Of a stretch of 64,000 bases of DNA, positions 43,719 to 53,212 are shown piece by piece. The notes beneath the pieces were generated by a model. The model did not search any database. It was given only the letters and a program-made list of their open reading frames with translations, and was not told where the DNA came from. How positions within the stretch are numbered: position 1 is the stretch's first letter; every line of letters starts with the position of its first letter. The DNA lies in contig NZ_CP063202.1 in assembly GCF_019904235.1 (NCBI RefSeq), forward strand, positions 1,054,001 through 1,118,000. Direction: 5' to 3'. Source of the stretch: Erythrobacter sp. SCSIO 43205 (GTDB taxonomy: Bacteria; Pseudomonadota; Alphaproteobacteria; Sphingomonadales; Sphingomonadaceae). The translations under genes were made by a program, and so were the position numbers.

Positions 43719-45494
43719 TTAGCGCTTGAGCGACGCCAGATTATTCACCTCTCGCCAGCCATTGTTGGCGGGATCGTAGCTGACGTTATAGAACCGTTGC
43801 AGTCCGCCGGCATCGCCTGTGTTCTGGCCGGTCGAGTTAAAGAAGATGCGGCCTGTGACGCCATTAAAACTGCGCGAGCGAAGCGTTGCGACCAGCGCGT
43901 CTGCTGTAATCTCACCCTCGATTTCGGCAGCCGCTTGCTTGACGATCACGCCCGAATCAAACGCCACCGCCTCAAGCCGCCAGCGCGGTGAAATCGGCCC
44001 GAACAGGCTTTCAAACTGGGCGATTTCTTCAGGTTGCTCGCCGGAATAGCTCGCAGCAGCGAACACGTCGGTGATGTCGATCAAACGGTCTGTTTGCAGC
44101 GGTGACAGCTCATTCAACGCATAGGTGTGGTGGCTGTTGTTCCAGCTTGCCAGCATGGCTTTGCGTTGCGGTTTGTCAGCGCCGAATTGTCCGCGGGCCA
44201 GATCTTTGAAGTCATTGCTGAGGCCCATGATGACGATCAATCGCGTCTCACCAAGGATCGCCTGGCCCTCTGGCGTTGCGAAAGCATCATTGATCGAGCC
44301 GCGCTCATATTCGCGCACTTCAACGCGCCCGTCTTCCTGCCAACCGTTGAGCGTATCCTCGCCCAATTCTTCGGTGATGCGGTTGAAGAACAGCTCGCCA
44401 TAGGTTTTCGTATCATCCCCGCCGCCTTCAACGGTTTCGAGCATGAAGGTGATGTCGATCCCTTGCGCAATCGCGCGCTCTGCCAGCACTTTGAACTGGC
44501 TTGCGCGTTCATCCACGCCCGAACCCACACGGAAAATCGGCAGATCGCTGTCTTTCCAGCCAAGGTCAGCGCGGCTGCCCGCCGTGGTCAGGATAATAGC
44601 CGGACGTTTGCCGCTTTCCTCGATCACGTCGAGCACTTGCGGCGTGAACTCGGTGATCGAGGGGCCGATCACGGCGACCACATTGCGCTCTTCAAGGAAG
44701 GCGCGCAAATTTTCGATGACATCTGGCGCCTCGCGCGTTTTCATCGCATCCAATGGCGCATCAAGATCCTGCACCATCAATTGAGGAAACCCTTCGAGCG
44801 ATGCCTTCAGGCCGTTGCTTTGCTGAATACCGAAACTTTCATTGGGATAGATGCCAAGGACGATCGCCTTGTCTTCGGGAACGCCGGCAAGACGCCCGTT
44901 GCTGCTTCCCCCGCCAAAGCCAGTCAATTGCAGTGCGAGCATCCCGACGATGAGCAGTGCGAGCGCTGCGGCAACCATGCCGATGGGGCGTTTCCAGAAC
45001 GGGGTGTCAGCGGTGTTTGCGGTTTCGGGCAAGCCTGCGCCCTGATCTTCGGTCGCAAGGCCGAACTGTGCCATTTGCGCCGCACCTGCCTCGGTTCCTT
45101 CCCCTTCGCCCGCAATCGTGCGGATGCTTTCAAGGAAGACGCGCCAGTTCTTGCTTTTGGTTGGATCAGCGCTTGAATCCTGCAATTCGGCGGCCTGAAT
45201 CCGGCGAAAGCCCCGCGGGATCACCACATCATCGATCAGCACGGGCACAAGCTTGTTGTCGATGACGCCGTCCTCGGCCTCTTCCTTCACCCAATTGCTT
45301 TTGATCGAGGTGTTGGACCACACCACCACAATCGCTTTCGACTGCTTGATGTGTTTGTCGATGACATTGTCGAACTCTTCACCAGCGCGAAGATCGCGGT
45401 CCCACCAGACCGAATACCCTTCCGCTTCCAGAGCCTTGGCCATGAAGTTGACGCGTTCACGGTCCCGCCGTGAATATGAAATGAAAATATCCAA
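43719..45494 (-). CDS. TIR domain - transmembrane helix - periplasmic-binding-protein fusion
   Basis: The protein has 591 residues. Residues 1-127 are a TIR domain (MDIFISYSRRDRERV; box W30-W31-D32). The segment S63-I-K-S66-N-W68-V-K-E71 has the spacing of the catalytic Glu motif of NADase TIRs. A linker leads to one membrane helix at about 171-190, preceded by WKRP, which keeps the N-terminus inside. From about 209 to the end is a type I periplasmic-binding fold like LivJ/Peripla_BP_6 (IVLGIYPNESFGIQQSNGLKA, VVAVIGPSITEFTPQVLDVIEESG, AIILTTAGSRADLG). Inside-out topology therefore resembles a ligand-sensing receptor with a TIR output. No ABC transporter genes are adjacent. Confidence 0.88.
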   Translation of the reverse strand: MDIFISYSRRDRERVNFMAKALEAEGYSVWWDRDLRAGEEFDNVIDKHIKQSKAIVVVWSNTSIKSNWVKEEAEDGVIDNKLVPVLIDDVVIPRGFRRIQAAELQDSSADPTKSKNWRVFLESIRTIAGEGEGTEAGAAQMAQFGLATEDQGAGLPETANTADTPFWKRPIGMVAAALALLIVGMLALQLTGFGGGSSNGRLAGVPEDKAIVLGIYPNESFGIQQSNGLKASLEGFPQLMVQDLDAPLDAMKTREAPDVIENLRAFLEERNVVAVIGPSITEFTPQVLDVIEESGKRPAIILTTAGSRADLGWKDSDLPIFRVGSGVDERASQFKVLAERAIAQGIDITFMLETVEGGGDDTKTYGELFFNRITEELGEDTLNGWQEDGRVEVREYERGSINDAFATPEGQAILGETRLIVIMGLSNDFKDLARGQFGADKPQRKAMLASWNNSHHTYALNELSPLQTDRLIDITDVFAAASYSGEQPEEIAQFESLFGPISPRWRLEAVAFDSGVIVKQAAAEIEGEITADALVATLRSRSFNGVTGRIFFNSTGQNTGDAGGLQRFYNVSYDPANNGWREVNNLASLKR

Positions 45495-45520
45495 GTTTCT
45501 AACCCCCGAGAACCCGCACC

Positions 45521-46258
45521 TTAGGTGCCTCGTTCATCGCCGTAAAGATGGATGTGCATCCGGTCTGACATACGGTATCCCTTTTTGAGACACAGCGGGG
45601 ACAGCCACACCTGCCGCTCTCTTAAGGTATTGGAATCAGTACCTTCTGCCATCAGGAACAGGCGGTCCTTGGGGATGCGATATTCGCGTTGCAGGGCGTC
45701 CACTTCATCCACATCTTCAGGTTTTGCCACGACAAATTTGAAGAAGGCGCGCGGGTCGCTTGCGTAAAAGTCGAGTCGCTCAGGGATAAGCGCCAGATCA
45801 GCCGCGTTACCCGAATGGGAAAGCTTGGGGCTGACATTGTATTGATCGACCCGGATGTCGATGTGGGCCGAGGGGCGGGTGGTGCCGTTGGTTTCGATCT
45901 CGACCTCGATCGTGTCGAGAATGGCGAGCATGTCGGCCAATGGCCCGCACTGCATAAGCGGCTCACCCCCTGTAATAACCAAACGCTTTTGTCCGAGCGC
46001 GGCGATCTTCGCGGCGGCTTTTTCGGGGGACACCTTCACCTGATTGACAGCGCGGTCATAGGTGATTTCATCGCGATGGGGACGGTTATCGCCCTCGAAC
46101 CGCCAGGTGTAGGCGGTGTCGCACCACGTACAGGCAAGGTTGCAGCGTGACAGGCGGATAAAGGCAACCGGCATACCGGCGCTTGGCCCTTCGCCCTGCA
46201 GGGATGCAAAAATTTCGGGTGCGCCATCATCGTCGGTTGCAAGAACAAGATCAGCCAT
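45521..46258 (-). CDS. queE: 7-carboxy-7-deazaguanine synthase
   Basis: The protein has 245 residues from ATG 46258; an earlier ATG at 46321 falls inside the 25-bp repeated element's side and gives an unconserved N-terminus. The radical-SAM cluster motif is Cys39-x3-Cys43-x2-Cys46 (CNLACTWC), following EIFASLQGEGPSAGMP. VITGGEPLMQ is also typical. The enzyme makes the CDG intermediate of queuosine synthesis. Other queuosine genes are not in the window. Confidence 0.92.
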   Translation of the reverse strand: MADLVLATDDDGAPEIFASLQGEGPSAGMPVAFIRLSRCNLACTWCDTAYTWRFEGDNRPHRDEITYDRAVNQVKVSPEKAAAKIAALGQKRLVITGGEPLMQCGPLADMLAILDTIEVEIETNGTTRPSAHIDIRVDQYNVSPKLSHSGNAADLALIPERLDFYASDPRAFFKFVVAKPEDVDEVDALQREYRIPKDRLFLMAEGTDSNTLRERQVWLSPLCLKKGYRMSDRMHIHLYGDERGT

Positions 46259-46292
46259 CAGCCCGCACCTCCCGCAACGGAGGGGTTGTAGG

Positions 46293-46317
46293 AAGTTTGA
46301 GACACTTGAGACACTGT
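46293..46317 (-). promoter_or_regulatory. 25-bp element with tandem TGTCTCAA upstream of queE
   Basis: On the minus strand this is identical over 25 bp to the element at 24461-24485 upstream of chpT. It ends 34 bp before the queE ATG, in the same orientation to its gene as the chpT copy. Confidence 0.5.
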
Positions 46318-46445
46318 ACAAGAGTCAAAATCCAAACGATCAATAGGCGGGCTTTTGATCGGTTTTTCCGATTGAAAACGGAGGGTGTTGGCGCAAGTCA
46401 TTGTCCCCCTATGCCACGCCTTTTGCCGGTAGGAAATTATCTGGC

Positions 46446-47261
46446 TCAGTTCCATTCTGCCGGATTGAGCGCGAGAAGCTTTGAAAATTCGGCGTAGAGC
46501 GCGGGTTCATGCGCTTTTAGCGCTTGGGGCTTTTCGAAGAAGGTGACGATCCCTTCTGCGAAGAATTCTTCGTGGTTTGTTGCGCCATATGGGTCGATCA
46601 AGGCGGGTTCGCCCGCCTCAACCTTTGCGACATGGGCATGGTAAGCATCCAGCATCGCCTGTTCCCACTTGGCATAGGCCTGGCCTTTGCGAAGGATGGG
46701 AATGCCGTTGGTGTGTCCCGTCAGGCTGTCCAATTGGTGGGCGAATTCGTGGATGACGACGTTCTCGCCATCGTCTGCGCGAAGGCCGCCGTGAAGCGCA
46801 TCATTCCATGAGAGCACCACGGGTCCCCTTTGCCAGCTTTCGCCAAGCGTTCCGTGACGATGCTCGTGGACGAGGGTTCCATCATGCCGCCCGCGCCCGG
46901 TATCGAACACGGCGGGGTAGAGCAGGACATTGCGGATCGTATCGTACCACTGCGGGCTGTTGACGATAAGAAGGCAAGCCTGCGCTGCGATGGAAAGACG
47001 CATGGCCTCCGTCACTTCGACCCCGTTTTTGCCCCGGAAAGTGACTTGATCAAGGAACAGGTTGATCTTGCCCTCATGGGCTGCGCGCAAGGTATTGGGG
47101 AGGCGCGTGACGAGGGGCACGAGCTGCTCGACGATATGGCGCTGCTGAGGCGTCAACGGGGTGGCGAGCAAGGCTGCGCGCCGCTTGCGTTTGGCCATAT
47201 GGCGATAGACGAGCAGCGCTACGATCAGCAGCGGGACGAGCAGGATGAGCCAAGGCGACAT
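46446..47261 (-). CDS. MtfA-like zinc-dependent peptidase (M90)
   Basis: The protein has 271 residues. One N-terminal membrane anchor (about 3-20) is followed by a basic stretch. The zinc site is His171-Glu172-x2-His175 in VVIHEFAHQLD, and EFFAEGIVTFFEKP supplies the further Glu. MtfA of E. coli processes or binds the glucose regulator Mlc, but many homologues lack that partner. It is encoded 45 bp after valS on the same strand, so it is probably cotranscribed. Confidence 0.87.
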   Translation of the reverse strand: MSPWLILLVPLLIVALLVYRHMAKRKRRAALLATPLTPQQRHIVEQLVPLVTRLPNTLRAAHEGKINLFLDQVTFRGKNGVEVTEAMRLSIAAQACLLIVNSPQWYDTIRNVLLYPAVFDTGRGRHDGTLVHEHRHGTLGESWQRGPVVLSWNDALHGGLRADDGENVVIHEFAHQLDSLTGHTNGIPILRKGQAYAKWEQAMLDAYHAHVAKVEAGEPALIDPYGATNHEEFFAEGIVTFFEKPQALKAHEPALYAEFSKLLALNPAEWN

Positions 47262-47306
47262 ATCCGTGATTTAGGATCGCCGCCCCGGCATTGTTAGGGG
47301 TTGCCC

Positions 47307-50039
47307 TTAGCCGAGCCGCTCCAACGCTGCAGTCAATCGCTCAACCTCGCCCTGATGGTGGGCGAAATCGGCCTTGGCTTTCTCCACCGCTTCGGGCTTG
47401 GCGCGTTCGACGAAATTAGCATTGGAAAGCCTGCCTTCGAGCGACTTTGCTTCCTTCTGCGACGCTTCGAGAGCTTTGGTCAGGCGCGCTTTTTCAGCAT
47501 CAATGTCGATGATGCCTTCAAGCGGGATCACAAACACATCGCCAAGCGCCGTCACCTGCATGGCTGGACCATCGGGTGCCTCGCCCTGGATCACCGGGGT
47601 GAGCCGCGCGAGGCGTTCGATTGCCGCGCTTGAGCGGTCGATAGTGCTCGATGCGACGGCGGAGGGTTCGGGCACATAGGCGGCAAGTTTTGCGCCCGGT
47701 GAAATGCCGAGCTCGTTCTTGGCCGAGCGAACATTGGTGGTGAGATCGATCACCCAATCGATCGCATCGGTTGCTTCTTTTGTGACCTCGGCGCGCGGGG
47801 AAGGCCACTTTGCGGTGATAAGGTCGTAGGACCGCTCACCTTGCGCGTGCCATAGCTCTTCGGTGATGAAGGGCATGAACGGGTGCAGCATGACGAGAAT
47901 CTGATCAAGCGCCCATCCGGCAACCTCGCGTGTTTCTTTCGCAGGCAAGCCTTCGGGGTCCGCATCGTCGGCAAACACTGGCTTAATCAGTTCAAGATAC
48001 CAGTCGCAGAACTTCGACCATGTGAATTGATAAATCGCATTGGCTGCCGCATCGAAGCGCAGGTCTGTCATCGCGGCTTCAATTTCGGCGCACACCGATT
48101 GCACTTCGCCGATAATCCATTGGTTGGCGGCAAGGCGTGCTTGCGGAGCCTTCACCGTGGTTGATTTGCCGATGCCGTTCGATTGGCAAAAACGCGTTGC
48201 GTTCCAAAGCTTTGTTGCAAAGTTGCGGTATCCTTCGACCCGCTTTTCGTCCATTTTGATGTCGCGGCCCTGGCTTTCCATCGCTGCCATGAAGAACCGC
48301 AGCGCATCGGCGCCATATTGATCGATAAGGCCCAGCGGATCGACAACATTGCCCTTGGATTTGGACATCTTCGCGCCGTCGGCAGCGCGCACAAGGCCGT
48401 GGAGATACAGGCGCGGCCACGGGGCCTCACCCATATTGTAATTCCCCATCATCATCATCCGCGCATCCCAGAAGAACAGGATGTCGAAGCCGGAGATGAG
48501 GAGAGAGTTCGGGAAGTGCTTTTCGAGCAGCGGCTGGCCGTCCTCTGGCCACCCGAGCGTGGCAAACGGCCACAGCGCGGAAGAGAACCATGTGTCGAGC
48601 ACGTCTTCATCGCGGGTGAGGGCAACGCCTTCGCCGGCTTGGGCTTGCGCTTCTTCCTCGGTCATGGCGACATAAACGCCGCCGTCTGCGTCGAACCAAG
48701 CCGGGATACGGTGCCCCCACCAAAGCTGTCGCGAAACACACCATGGCTGGATGTTCTCCATCCAGTTGAAGAATGTTTTTTCCCAGCTTTTGGGCACGAT
48801 TTCGACTTCGCCCGAACGCACCTGCTCAATGGGCTTTTCCGCCAGTTTCGCGGCATCGACATACCATTGATCGGTCAGCCAAGGCTCGATCACCACACCG
48901 CCGCGGTCGCCGAAAGGCGTTGCGATCTGGCGCGGTTCCGCGTCGGAGACGACTTCCTCGCCCTTTTTGTTCTTGGAAACGTGCGGAATGAGGTGGCCGC
49001 TCTCTTTAAGGCGCTCAACCACAAGCTCGCGCGCGCCGTCCACCTTGTCGCGGCGGAAGCGATGGAGGCCGATAAATTCATCCGGCACGAGCCCGTCAGC
49101 CGTCTGGCAAACATCGCCATTCCCATCGAGCATATTGAGCATTTGCGCAGGCTCGATACCGGCGCGCTTGCCCACTTCAAAGTCGTTAAAGTCATGCCCC
49201 GGCGTGATTTTCACCGCGCCCGAACCAAGCTCTGGATCAGCGTGTTCATCCGCGACGATGGGAATGCGGCGACCCGTGATTGGGAGCACAACGTGCTTGC
49301 CAACGACGCTTTTATACCGTTCGTCCGATGGGTGTACCGCCACGGCCATATCGGCGAGCATCGTCTCAGGGCGCGTGGTCGCAACCTCGATATAATCGCG
49401 CCCGTCTGAAAGGGTCACACCGGCCTCTAAGGGGTACTTAAAGTGCCAGAAGTGGCCCGCAATTGTCTGCTGCTCCACCTCAAGGTCGCTGATCGCTGTC
49501 TTGAGCTTGGGGTCCCAGTTTACCAGCCGCTTGTCGCGATAAATCAGGCCATCGTTGTAAAGATCGACAAAGGTCTTGAGCACTGCTTTCGTAAAGTGCT
49601 CGTCCATCGTGAATTGTTCGCGCGACCAGTCCATCGAACAGCCAAGGCGGCGCAATTGCGTGGTGATGGTCCCGCCGCTTTCCGCTTTCCATTCCCACAC
49701 CTTATCGACGAATTCTTCGCGGCTGTAATTGGTGCGCTTGTCCTGTTTCGCTTCCATCTGCCGCTCGACCACCATCTGCGTGGCAATCCCTGCGTGGTCG
49801 GTGCCCACCACCCATAAAGAGTCTTTGCCGCGTAGCCGCTCATAACGGATCACGATGTCTTGCAGCGTGTTGTCCAGCGCGTGACCAATGTGAAGCGAGC
49901 CAGTGACGTTTGGCGGCGGGTTCACAATGGTAAAGGCTTCGGCGTCGGGACGTTCAGGGCGGAAACCGCCGGTCGTTTCCCAATGCTGGTACCAGCGCTG
50001 CTCAATGTCCGCTGGGTTGAAGGTTGTTGGTAGGCTCAT
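47307..50039 (-). CDS. valS: Valine--tRNA ligase
   Basis: The protein has 910 residues. The class I signatures are [18 protein letters not shown] near residue 37 and KMSKSKGN near residue 560. The editing domain ([32 protein letters not shown]) is intact and hydrolyses mischarged threonyl-tRNA. A C-terminal coiled coil rich in Glu, Lys and Ala (about 840-910) is the usual tRNA-binding arm. The start [17 protein letters not shown] fits the family. Confidence 0.96.
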   Translation of the reverse strand: MSLPTTFNPADIEQRWYQHWETTGGFRPERPDAEAFTIVNPPPNVTGSLHIGHALDNTLQDIVIRYERLRGKDSLWVVGTDHAGIATQMVVERQMEAKQDKRTNYSREEFVDKVWEWKAESGGTITTQLRRLGCSMDWSREQFTMDEHFTKAVLKTFVDLYNDGLIYRDKRLVNWDPKLKTAISDLEVEQQTIAGHFWHFKYPLEAGVTLSDGRDYIEVATTRPETMLADMAVAVHPSDERYKSVVGKHVVLPITGRRIPIVADEHADPELGSGAVKITPGHDFNDFEVGKRAGIEPAQMLNMLDGNGDVCQTADGLVPDEFIGLHRFRRDKVDGARELVVERLKESGHLIPHVSKNKKGEEVVSDAEPRQIATPFGDRGGVVIEPWLTDQWYVDAAKLAEKPIEQVRSGEVEIVPKSWEKTFFNWMENIQPWCVSRQLWWGHRIPAWFDADGGVYVAMTEEEAQAQAGEGVALTRDEDVLDTWFSSALWPFATLGWPEDGQPLLEKHFPNSLLISGFDILFFWDARMMMMGNYNMGEAPWPRLYLHGLVRAADGAKMSKSKGNVVDPLGLIDQYGADALRFFMAAMESQGRDIKMDEKRVEGYRNFATKLWNATRFCQSNGIGKSTTVKAPQARLAANQWIIGEVQSVCAEIEAAMTDLRFDAAANAIYQFTWSKFCDWYLELIKPVFADDADPEGLPAKETREVAGWALDQILVMLHPFMPFITEELWHAQGERSYDLITAKWPSPRAEVTKEATDAIDWVIDLTTNVRSAKNELGISPGAKLAAYVPEPSAVASSTIDRSSAAIERLARLTPVIQGEAPDGPAMQVTALGDVFVIPLEGIIDIDAEKARLTKALEASQKEAKSLEGRLSNANFVERAKPEAVEKAKADFAHHQGEVERLTAALERLG

Positions 50040-50247
50040 TGTATTATCGGCTCACTTACGTTTGCGGGGCCACGCCGCCCGCACCAAAATTTTCATCCCC
50101 ATGCCAATCCATTGGGTGCAGTGCAACAACTCTCACCCAATAGACGCACAGCGCCGTCGTTCTAACAACACTGTCACGCTTCAACTGTGCACCCGTGCAA
50201 GACTTTGCTTGTTAAGCGGCGGATTTCGCCGCATATCCTCAATCACA

Positions 50248-51372
50248 ATGTTAGGGGATCTCAGCTACACCTTTGAAGACGCTGCCGAAGGAGAGGGCGC
50301 GGGCGCTTCCAAGCTTGTATTGGAAGGGCAATTGCTGGTGTCGACTGTCGGCCCGTTTGAGGCCGAAATCGGCGACAACTGCCCAGATATTTCCGCAATT
50401 GATATTTCCAGAGTCGATGAGATCGACACGATTGGCGCATGGGTCATTTCGCGGCTTGCCAGACAGCATGACTGCCAAATCACCGGGGCAAACGATAAGG
50501 CAAAATATCTGCTGGAAGCGGTGGCGGACACGGTTTGTGATGATGCGCTGACAGCAGAGGAAGTGCCCGTGTGGGAGCGCGTGCCGCTCTTGCTTGGCGG
50601 CAAAGTCTATCAGGCGCGCAGCGGATTTTTCGGGGTGGTGAGCTTTTTGGGCGCGATTATCGTCGGATTTGGCAGTCTCATCCGCCGCCCCTCGCGCATT
50701 CCCATTCGCGCCGTGGTGCGCCAAATGGAAATGGTGGGCGTCTCTGCCCTTCCGATCATCGGATTGATGAGCTTCCTCATCGGCATCGTTATCGCGCAGC
50801 AGGGCGCGGTGCAGCTTGAACAATTTGGCGCAGAGGCGCTGACGGTGAACCTTGTGGGCCGGATCACCTTGCGTGAACTGGGTGTGCTTATGACCGCGAT
50901 CATGGTGGCGGGCCGTTCGGGCAGCGCCTTTGCCGCGCAAATCGGGACGATGCGTCTGACCGAAGAAGTGGATGCAATGCGCACCATCGGTATCTCGCCC
51001 ATCGAACGGCTGGTGATCCCGCGCATCATCGCCTGCACTTTTATGATGGTCATTCTCGGCTTTTACTCAAGCATCGTCGGTATCATCGGCGGCGCAGTCA
51101 TCGGCCAATTCGCGCTCGGCATTCCGTTCTTCAACTTCCTTGAACGTATTCAGGAGGTTGTGCCTCTGCACGATGTTTGGGTCGGTCTTGTGAAAGCGCC
51201 CGTTTTCGGCCTCATCGTTGCGCTGGCTGGCTGTTATCACGGGATGCAGGTCAAAGGAAATTCAGAAGAGGTTGGCGTTCGAACAACCATGGCAGTTGTC
51301 TCGGCGATCTTTGCCGTCATCGTGCTTGATGCGTTTTTCGCGGTGTTCTTTACCGAAGTGGGCTGGGGCTAG
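50248..51372 (+). CDS. mlaE: MlaE-type ABC permease with N-terminal STAS-like domain
   Basis: The protein has 374 residues from ATG 50248. Residues of about 1-100 look like a STAS domain (LEGQLLVSTVGPFEAEI ... IDISRVDEIDTIGAWVI), the part that is the separate MlaB protein in E. coli. The MlaE permease follows (QMEMVGVSALPIIGLMSFLIGIVIAQQG, RELGVLMTAIMVAGRSGSAFAAQIGTM, EEVDAM). It forms the membrane channel of a Mla-type phospholipid transporter that keeps the outer membrane asymmetric. It is the first gene of a four-gene operon. Confidence 0.9.
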   Translation: MLGDLSYTFEDAAEGEGAGASKLVLEGQLLVSTVGPFEAEIGDNCPDISAIDISRVDEIDTIGAWVISRLARQHDCQITGANDKAKYLLEAVADTVCDDALTAEEVPVWERVPLLLGGKVYQARSGFFGVVSFLGAIIVGFGSLIRRPSRIPIRAVVRQMEMVGVSALPIIGLMSFLIGIVIAQQGAVQLEQFGAEALTVNLVGRITLRELGVLMTAIMVAGRSGSAFAAQIGTMRLTEEVDAMRTIGISPIERLVIPRIIACTFMMVILGFYSSIVGIIGGAVIGQFALGIPFFNFLERIQEVVPLHDVWVGLVKAPVFGLIVALAGCYHGMQVKGNSEEVGVRTTMAVVSAIFAVIVLDAFFAVFFTEVGWG

Positions 51373-51378
51373 AAACGG

Positions 51379-52200
51379 ATGCTGACTTACGAAGAACCCG
51401 AAGCGCCCCACGGCCGTTTCAGCAATGAGCCGCCGATTGTTGTGCGCGGCCTCGTCAACCGCTTTGGCAATTTCACCGTGCACGACGGGCTCGATCTGAC
51501 AGTCAATCGCGGAGAGATCCTTGGCGTTGTCGGGGGCTCTGGCACAGGCAAATCAGTGATGATGCGGTCCATCATTGGCCTGCAAAAGCCGACGGCGGGC
51601 GATATTGATGTGCTGGGACGGCGGATCACCGGGGTTGACCTTGATAAACGCATTGGCGTGCGGCGGCGCTGGGGCGTTTTGTTCCAGGGTGGCGCGCTGT
51701 TTTCAACGCTCACCGTGGGCGAAAATGTCGAAGTGCCTTTGAAAGAATTCTACCCGGAAATCAGCCCGGAATTGCGACGCGAAATTGCACGTTTCAAAGT
51801 GCTTTTATCAGGACTTCCCGAAGAGGCGGCGCTCAAATACCCAAGCGAACTATCCGGCGGGATGAAAAAGCGCGCAGGGCTTGCAAGAGCGCTCGCGCTT
51901 GATCCGGAATTGCTGTTTCTGGACGAACCGACTGCCGGCCTCGATCCGATTGGCGCGGCGGCTTTTGATCAGCAGACCAAGGAATTGAAAGAGACGCTTG
52001 GCCTTACCGTTTTCCTTATCACGCACGACCTCGACACGCTGTATGAGATTTGTGACCGGGTGGCGGTGCTGGCCGATAAAAAGGTGATCGCGGTGGGCAC
52101 CATCCCTGAGCTTTTGGAAACAGGCCATCCGTGGATCGAGGAATATTTCAATGGACCGCGCGGGCGAACGGCTCAAGCCGCACAAGCACGAGGGGGCTGA
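51379..52200 (+). CDS. mlaF: MlaF-type ABC transporter ATP-binding protein
   Basis: The protein has 273 residues, beginning 6 bp after the permease stop. Walker A is GGSGTGKS, the signature is ELSGGMKKRAGLARALALD and Walker B is LLFLDEPTAGLDP, with the switch His in FLITHDL. GMKKR after the signature is typical of MlaF/Mkl ATPases. It powers lipid transfer through the MlaE channel. Confidence 0.93.
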   Translation: MLTYEEPEAPHGRFSNEPPIVVRGLVNRFGNFTVHDGLDLTVNRGEILGVVGGSGTGKSVMMRSIIGLQKPTAGDIDVLGRRITGVDLDKRIGVRRRWGVLFQGGALFSTLTVGENVEVPLKEFYPEISPELRREIARFKVLLSGLPEEAALKYPSELSGGMKKRAGLARALALDPELLFLDEPTAGLDPIGAAAFDQQTKELKETLGLTVFLITHDLDTLYEICDRVAVLADKKVIAVGTIPELLETGHPWIEEYFNGPRGRTAQAAQARGG

Positions 52201-52264
52201 GACGTGAGCAAGCAGATGAGAGCTATGGACAGGCGCGGGCGAAAGCGCCCATAGGAACAGGCAC

Positions 52265-53212
52265 ATGGAAACAAGAGCAAATCATCTTTGGGTCGGCTTC
52301 ATCACATTGGGGCTCTTGATCGCTTTGGCCGCCTTTATCGTGTGGATTGCGCGCCTGAACCAGGGCGCATCGAACGAATACGACATCTTTTACAAGCAAT
52401 CGGTCGCAGGGCTCGCGAATGGGTCACAGGTGTCTTACGCGGGCGTTCCGGTGGGCCAAGTGCGCGAGATTGCGCTGTCGAAAGAAGACCCCGAATTCGT
52501 CCGCGTTCGCATCAGAGTGCGCGATGAAGTGCCCATTCTGGTGGGGACAGAGGCAACCATTCAGGCAAGCTTTACCGGCGTTTCCACCATTCTTCTGGAC
52601 GGCGCGCGTAAACAGGCGCCCGCAATCAGTTGCGAGACAACCGCCTGTCCCGAAGGGCGCCCGGTCATCCCGCCTGGACGCGGCGGCTTTGGTGAAATCG
52701 TCGCAAACGCCCCGCTTCTGCTCGAACGGCTCGCGACATTGACTGAGCAGTTGAACGTCATTCTTGGCCCTGAAAATCAGGAGCAATTGTCCGGCATTCT
52801 CGAAAACTCCAATCGCCTCACCCGCGAGCTTGCTGACACTGCGCCCGCTTTGCAGGGCACTCTGGCTGAGCTGGAAGTCGCGGTGAAAGAGGCGGGCGAG
52901 GCGTTGGATGCGTTTGAGAAAGTGACGCTGACGACAGACGAACTTCTCAATCAGGAAGGCCCGCGGATGGCCGATGAACTCAGCAAGACGCTCGCCTCTG
53001 CCAATGAAGCGGCAAGCTCGCTTTCAGCCATGCTCGAAGATGCGCGGCCTGCGACGCGCGCTTTGTCGGAAACCACGCTGCCAACGGTTGAGGCGACCTT
53101 GAAAGACTTGCGCACCACCAGCCGATCCTTGCGCGCGATCACCGATCGGCTTGAGGCCGAAGGGGCGGGCTCGATCGTCGGCGGGCGTGCATTACCGGAG
53201 TACGAACCATGA
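52265..53212 (+). CDS. mlaD: MlaD-like MCE domain protein
   Basis: The protein has 315 residues. One N-terminal membrane helix (about 9-30) anchors it in the inner membrane. The MCE domain follows (YDIFYKQSVAGLANGSQVSYAGVPVGQVREIAL ... TEATIQASFTGVSTILLDGA). The C-terminal half is a long helical region (about 160-310) that may form a needle-like bundle, longer than in E. coli MlaD. It carries lipid across the periplasm and joins the permease complex. Confidence 0.9.
   Translation: METRANHLWVGFITLGLLIALAAFIVWIARLNQGASNEYDIFYKQSVAGLANGSQVSYAGVPVGQVREIALSKEDPEFVRVRIRVRDEVPILVGTEATIQASFTGVSTILLDGARKQAPAISCETTACPEGRPVIPPGRGGFGEIVANAPLLLERLATLTEQLNVILGPENQEQLSGILENSNRLTRELADTAPALQGTLAELEVAVKEAGEALDAFEKVTLTTDELLNQEGPRMADELSKTLASANEAASSLSAMLEDARPATRALSETTLPTVEATLKDLRTTSRSLRAITDRLEAEGAGSIVGGRALPEYEP

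Noticed and set aside
46259..46445. preQ1 riboswitch before queE
   Set aside because: No preQ1-type aptamer pattern was seen; the region holds only the 25-bp element.
48183..49409. Open frame of 408 codons on the plus strand opposite valS
   Set aside because: valS is certain here, and the antisense frame has no recognisable domain.
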